Shown piece by piece: positions 31,620 to 34,874 of a stretch of DNA of 34,874 nucleotides. The stretch is from the NCBI GenBank assembly GCA_903912485.1, contig CAIWHR010000347.1:1-34874 (forward strand), written 5' to 3'. The notes beneath the pieces are model-generated. The model had not been told where the DNA came from. It did no database searches and saw nothing but the letters and a program-made list of their open reading frames with translations. The translations under genes were made by a program, and so were the position numbers. Position 1 is the stretch's first letter. Each line of letters begins with the position of its first letter. The stretch comes from an uncultured beta proteobacterium. Lineage in GTDB: Bacteria; Pseudomonadota; Gammaproteobacteria; Burkholderiales; Casimicrobiaceae.

Positions 31620-32279
31620 ATGGTGCAGAAAGATCGAGTTCTCACGCTAGATAATATTGAAGACGTGATCAGAGAGTTCTGCGCCAAGATCACTCCGCTA
31701 GGCGCGTCGATCCAAGGCAAGACCGGTATTGACCTTCTCATCGCCCTAAAGCGAGAAATGGTGAATGCGGGGCCTTATCCAAACGTAACGCTGTTTGAAG
31801 CAGCCAATAGGATCATGTCTGACATGGTTATCCTGTACGGCGTGGCAGGACTGTTGAAGGCTGGGGCATATCCCTTTTCGGAGTACCTGGTCGAGTTCGG
31901 AAATGAGGACAGGAACGGATTTGATATTAGAGGCTTGATCGATGGATGTTTGCCTTCCGGCGAGACGCCCACGCTTGCTGGCGAGGCTTTCAACGTGGCG
32001 CCCTCATTCTTGCAGGGAAAGAAGAGTTCTGCGTTAAAGAAGCTGCAAGCGAATGCGGGCGATTACTCGTATCGTTTCATTCTTTTCAATTCGGACGCCT
32101 TGCCAACTGGGAATGCGTCGCAAAGGATCACTGAGGTCCGCAAGTTATCCCAACACAATCGGTCGGAAGATGGGATTCATCAGTTCTGCGTAGATATCCA
32201 GTCGCAGAAGCTCTACAGCGTGGAACCTAGAGCTGTCCGGAAGCTCAAGCATGTGGTACCTACGGCGCGCAACTCTTAA
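31620..32279 (+). CDS. hypothetical protein, possible PD-(D/E)XK-like nuclease fold (219 aa)
   Basis: GGAGGG 4-9 bp before ATG 31620 supports the start. The N-terminal third is helical (DNIEDVIREFCAKITPLG; LLIALKREMVNAG). It is followed by EAANRIMSDMVILYGVAGLL, an acidic segment YLVEFGNEDRNGFDIRG (89-105), then GEAFNVAPSFLQGKKSSALK (121-140) and a strand YSYRFILFNSD. The order acidic residue, G-F-D, G-E-x-F-N, KK resembles a restriction-endonuclease-like core in which E-x-K is altered, but this is a motif reading, not a proven homology. The codon usage is more AT-rich than that of its neighbours, suggesting recent transfer. The gene is convergent with recD. Confidence 0.6.
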   Translation: MVQKDRVLTLDNIEDVIREFCAKITPLGASIQGKTGIDLLIALKREMVNAGPYPNVTLFEAANRIMSDMVILYGVAGLLKAGAYPFSEYLVEFGNEDRNGFDIRGLIDGCLPSGETPTLAGEAFNVAPSFLQGKKSSALKKLQANAGDYSYRFILFNSDALPTGNASQRITEVRKLSQHNRSEDGIHQFCVDIQSQKLYSVEPRAVRKLKHVVPTARNS

Positions 32280-32362
32280 CTGCAGCGCTTCGCGCCAGCA
32301 CTAAGTGCCGAGTACGTCCTGCACGCCGCTGTCATTGACTCCAAAGTACCATTTTCTGCCGG

Positions 32363-34516
32363 TCAGGCTGGCGCAGACTCCAGCAATCCGCTTGCTCGCT
32401 GCACCCTCCGCTCCACGGCCTGGCTGAACAGCTGCTCGTCGCCGGGATTGACCAGCGTCAGCAGCGTTTTCGCCCGCGTGATGCCGGTGTAGAGCAACTC
32501 GCGCGTCAGGATTGGGTTGAGCTTGTCCGGGAGCACCAGTGCCGCGTGCGAGAACTCGGACCCCTGCGACTTGTGCACGGTCAACGCATAGACCGTCTCC
32601 ACGGCCTGCAGTCGGCTCGGGAGCACCCACTTGATGGTGCCCTTGCCGTCGCCGGCGGGGAACGCGACACGCAGTGGCCGTTCGCCTGTGTCGCCGGCCT
32701 TGCCCGGTAGCTCGAGCGTGATGCCCATGTCGCCGTTCATCAAGCCGAGCGCATAGTCGTTGCGCGTGACGAGCACCGGGCGCCCGAGGTACCAGCCGGC
32801 GCTGGTGCCGATGAGCCCGGCCGATTGCAGGTAGCCGGCGATGCACTGGTTGAGTCCTTCCACGCCCCAGGGTCCGCGCCGCAGCGCGCAAAGGACCTGG
32901 AACTGCGCGTGCGCCTTCAGGACCGCGCGCGCCCAGTCATCGAACTGCGACGGCTCGGCTCCGCGCGGCGGCTGGAGGCGGTGCATGATCTCGAGGTAGT
33001 GGCGATAGCCATGCCGATCGTCGCCGGGCTTGGAGCCTGGTGTAACGCCGTCGACGACGAGCTCGCGCAACGAGGGGTCCGCTTCGCCGTGCAGGCGCAG
33101 CGCCTGCAGGTCGCGGTGAGGCTCCGCGAGGACCTGCAGCGCGGGCGCAGCGACGCCTTCGTTCACCTTGCCTGCGAGCTGCCCGATGCCGCTCCCCTCG
33201 GCAAAGCGGTAACTCTTGCGCAGCATTGCAACAGCCTGGTCGAGAGGCGTACCGTCGGCGTCCTGCAGAGCGGCATCGACGTGTTCGCCCGTTGCGGCCT
33301 GCAACCACTGCGCCGTCTCCGGCGTGAAATGCCCGTCGCGAGCCCGGGCACAAAGCTCGCCGAGCACGGCGCCGGCCTCGACGGACGCCAACTGGTCCTT
33401 GTCGCCGAGCAGAACCAGCCGGCTTCTAGGTGGCAGTGCCGCGAGCACCGCCGCCATCATCTCGAGGTCGATCATCGACGCCTCGTCAATTACCAGCACG
33501 TCGAGCGCGAGCGGATTGCGCGCGTCGTGGCGCATACGGCGGGTGTCGGGTCGCGCGCCTAGCAGGCGATGCAGCGTGCCGACGGCGGTGGGAATCGACG
33601 CGCGGATGGCGTCAGCGTTCGGCACCCCCGCGAGCGGCAGGTCCCTGACCGCGCCGGAGATCGACTCGTTGAGCCGCGCCGCGGCCTTGCCGGTTGGTGC
33701 GGCAAGCCGGATGCGCAGCGGCCGCGCGGGCACGCCGTCCTTCACGGGCGCCGACAACGCCAGCGTCTGCAGCAGCGCGAGCAGCTTGACGACGGTCGTC
33801 GTCTTCCCGGTTCCCGGTCCGCCGGTCACGATGCTGAACGCGCCACGCGCCGCGAGCGCGCAGGCGAGCTTCTGCCAGTCGGCGCCAGCGTTTGCGGCGG
33901 CCGCGGGCACGGCCAGGAAGAGGGCGTCGAGCGTCGAGCGCAGGGATTTCGGCGACAGCGCCGCGGACACCTCGGGTGTGCGGGCGAGGCGCTCGTCGAT
34001 GCCTTCGCGCACGCTACGTTCGTACTGCCAGTAGCGGCGCAGATAGAGCCGGCTGTCGCGCAGCACGAGGGGTGCATCGCCGGGACCGTCGCCGACGAGG
34101 CGAGGGTCAGCTAGCGCCGCGATCCAGGTGGATAGATCGGTCCCGGTCAGCACGCGGGCCGGCAGATCGTTGGCCGCGAGGTCATCCTCGCTCGCGCCTT
34201 CGGGAGGCAGCGACAGCGCGAAGCCCGGATCCTCGAGCGTGGCGGCGAGGTCGAGGCAGACGTGACCGCGACCGAGCTGGTGGCTGGCGAGCGCAGCGGC
34301 GAGGATCAGCCACGGATTCGCATCGGGGACTTCGCGCCGAAGGAAGCCGGCAAAGGCGGCGTCGAGCGGGCGCAGCCAGCCACGCGCGGTCCAGCGCGCG
34401 ATCAGGTCGTCGAACGGCGCGGGCAGCGTTGCGCCGTGCGCCGTCGCGCCGCGTTTGCGCGCGCTCAGGTTGTCGGCTGCCGCGGGCGTCGTCCGGTCAG
34501 TGAGGCAGGGGATCAT
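32363..34516 (-). CDS. recD: RecBCD enzyme subunit RecD (exodeoxyribonuclease V alpha chain)
   Basis: A 717-aa SF1B 5'-3' helicase, the fast motor of RecBCD in double-strand-break repair and foreign DNA degradation. It has an N-terminal RecB-contacting domain (about 1-190), Walker A GGPGTGKT (232-239), motif Ia LAAPTGKAAARL, Walker B VLVIDEAS (340-347), LLGDKDQL, and near the C-terminus VHKSQGSEF (647-655) and LLYTGITRAK (motif VI). The length is slightly above the ~610 aa of E. coli RecD. ATG 34516 overlaps the recB stop as ATGA, the usual coupled recB-recD arrangement. It appears intact. Confidence 0.95.
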   Translation of the reverse strand: MIPCLTDRTTPAAADNLSARKRGATAHGATLPAPFDDLIARWTARGWLRPLDAAFAGFLRREVPDANPWLILAAALASHQLGRGHVCLDLAATLEDPGFALSLPPEGASEDDLAANDLPARVLTGTDLSTWIAALADPRLVGDGPGDAPLVLRDSRLYLRRYWQYERSVREGIDERLARTPEVSAALSPKSLRSTLDALFLAVPAAAANAGADWQKLACALAARGAFSIVTGGPGTGKTTTVVKLLALLQTLALSAPVKDGVPARPLRIRLAAPTGKAAARLNESISGAVRDLPLAGVPNADAIRASIPTAVGTLHRLLGARPDTRRMRHDARNPLALDVLVIDEASMIDLEMMAAVLAALPPRSRLVLLGDKDQLASVEAGAVLGELCARARDGHFTPETAQWLQAATGEHVDAALQDADGTPLDQAVAMLRKSYRFAEGSGIGQLAGKVNEGVAAPALQVLAEPHRDLQALRLHGEADPSLRELVVDGVTPGSKPGDDRHGYRHYLEIMHRLQPPRGAEPSQFDDWARAVLKAHAQFQVLCALRRGPWGVEGLNQCIAGYLQSAGLIGTSAGWYLGRPVLVTRNDYALGLMNGDMGITLELPGKAGDTGERPLRVAFPAGDGKGTIKWVLPSRLQAVETVYALTVHKSQGSEFSHAALVLPDKLNPILTRELLYTGITRAKTLLTLVNPGDEQLFSQAVERRVQRASGLLESAPA

Positions 34517-34874
34517 GCGGTGACCTCGATGTTCGGTCCGCTGCGCGACGCGTCGTCTTCGGCAGCCCGCGCGAACAGGCGATCCAGCGCCTCGATCAGC
34601 GCCCTGGGCGGTCGCTCGAAATGCACGCCGTTGCCTGATGCGCGGCAGCCGCGCAGGAACAGGTAGACGGCGCCGCCGACGTGACGGTCGTAGTCGTAGT
34701 CCGGCAGGCGGGTCTTGAGCAACCGGTGCAGCGCGAGCAGGTACAGCGTGTACTGCAGCTCGTAGCGGTTGGCGAGGATCGCGTCGCGCATCGCCTCGGT
34801 GCTGTACGCGGCATCGTCCGAGCCGAGCCAGTTCGATTTGTAGTCGGCGACGAAGTAGCGGCCGTCGTGCTCGA
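34513..34874 (-). CDS. recB: RecBCD enzyme subunit RecB, C-terminal fragment (5' end outside window)
   Basis: The frame is open from the right edge of the window and covers ~119 C-terminal residues. It begins in the nuclease domain with GRYFVADYKSNWLG, which holds the catalytic Asp and the D-Y-K lysine. It continues with YELQYTLYLLALHRLLKTRL and YDYDRHVGGAVYLFLRGC, both typical of the RecB C-terminus. RecB is the 3'-5' helicase and the only nuclease of the complex, regulated by Chi. It overlaps recD by 4 bp. No sign of disruption in the visible part. Confidence 0.95.
   Translation of the reverse strand, partial: EHDGRYFVADYKSNWLGSDDAAYSTEAMRDAILANRYELQYTLYLLALHRLLKTRLPDYDYDRHVGGAVYLFLRGCRASGNGVHFERPPRALIEALDRLFARAAEDDASRSGPNIEVTA

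Noticed and set aside
1-34874. CRISPR array, tRNA, rRNA or insertion sequence
   Set aside because: I found no regularly spaced repeats, no cloverleaf or rRNA-like segment and no transposase. The repeats that are present are gene-derived duplications.

Overview
The window is GC-rich, densely coded bacterial DNA. It ends in the recB-recD overlap of a RecBCD locus (RecB C-terminus and complete RecD, minus strand, 32363-34874). RecBCD together with this base composition suggests a beta- or gammaproteobacterium (a Burkholderiales- or Xanthomonadales-like genome); nothing here fixes the genus. The stretch next to recD looks like an accessory island: hypothetical genes, three different WYL regulators, nuclease-like and sensor-like genes, partial duplications and pseudogene pieces.

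Layout. 1-4163: the C-terminus of a UvrD-like helicase, a PcfJ-like protein, a WYL regulator (minus) and two minus-strand hypotheticals. 4337-8346: a tandem-AAA ATPase (AAA-1, minus), divergent from a secreted Cys-repeat protein, a protein with an FtsZ-like C-terminal domain and a small NG-RR-D repeat protein. 8351-13735: a DEDDh 3'-5' exoribonuclease and a YhaN/YhaO (SbcC/SbcD-like) pair, followed by a broken second copy of the 5' end of the exonuclease gene. 14049-19184: a small acidic protein, an SGNH hydrolase (minus), and an apparent operon of a 156-aa protein, a second tandem-AAA ATPase (AAA-2) and an ARPP-1-like protein. 19185-22222: small genes, a second WYL regulator and about 770 bp without a convincing gene but with a good intrinsic terminator. 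22223-26530: a GIY-YIG protein, a protein with an EVQSDW motif and a third WYL regulator, all minus. 26717-31282: a circularly permuted YpsA (SLOG) plus HAD gene pair present twice as a gap-free 484-bp direct repeat around an 864-aa ankyrin-repeat protein with a candidate effector C-terminus. 31620-32279: an unrecognised gene with a possible PD-(D/E)XK pattern.

How the genes may work together. The strongest unifying signal is an inverted repeat, CGACA-N5-TGTCG, in the intergenic regions upstream of AAA-1, the secreted Cys-repeat gene, the 14049 gene, the SGNH gene and the AAA-2 operon, with a shorter-spaced version upstream of the 19727 gene. This suggests that 4.3-20 kb is one co-regulated system built around two paralogous double-AAA machines, with an FtsZ-like protein and ARPP-1 as partners; I do not recognise it as a described system. 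The yhaNO cassette and the ankyrin gene are each bracketed by direct repeats made from ends of neighbouring genes, which points to modular gain and possible loss. Functions beyond named domains are inference.
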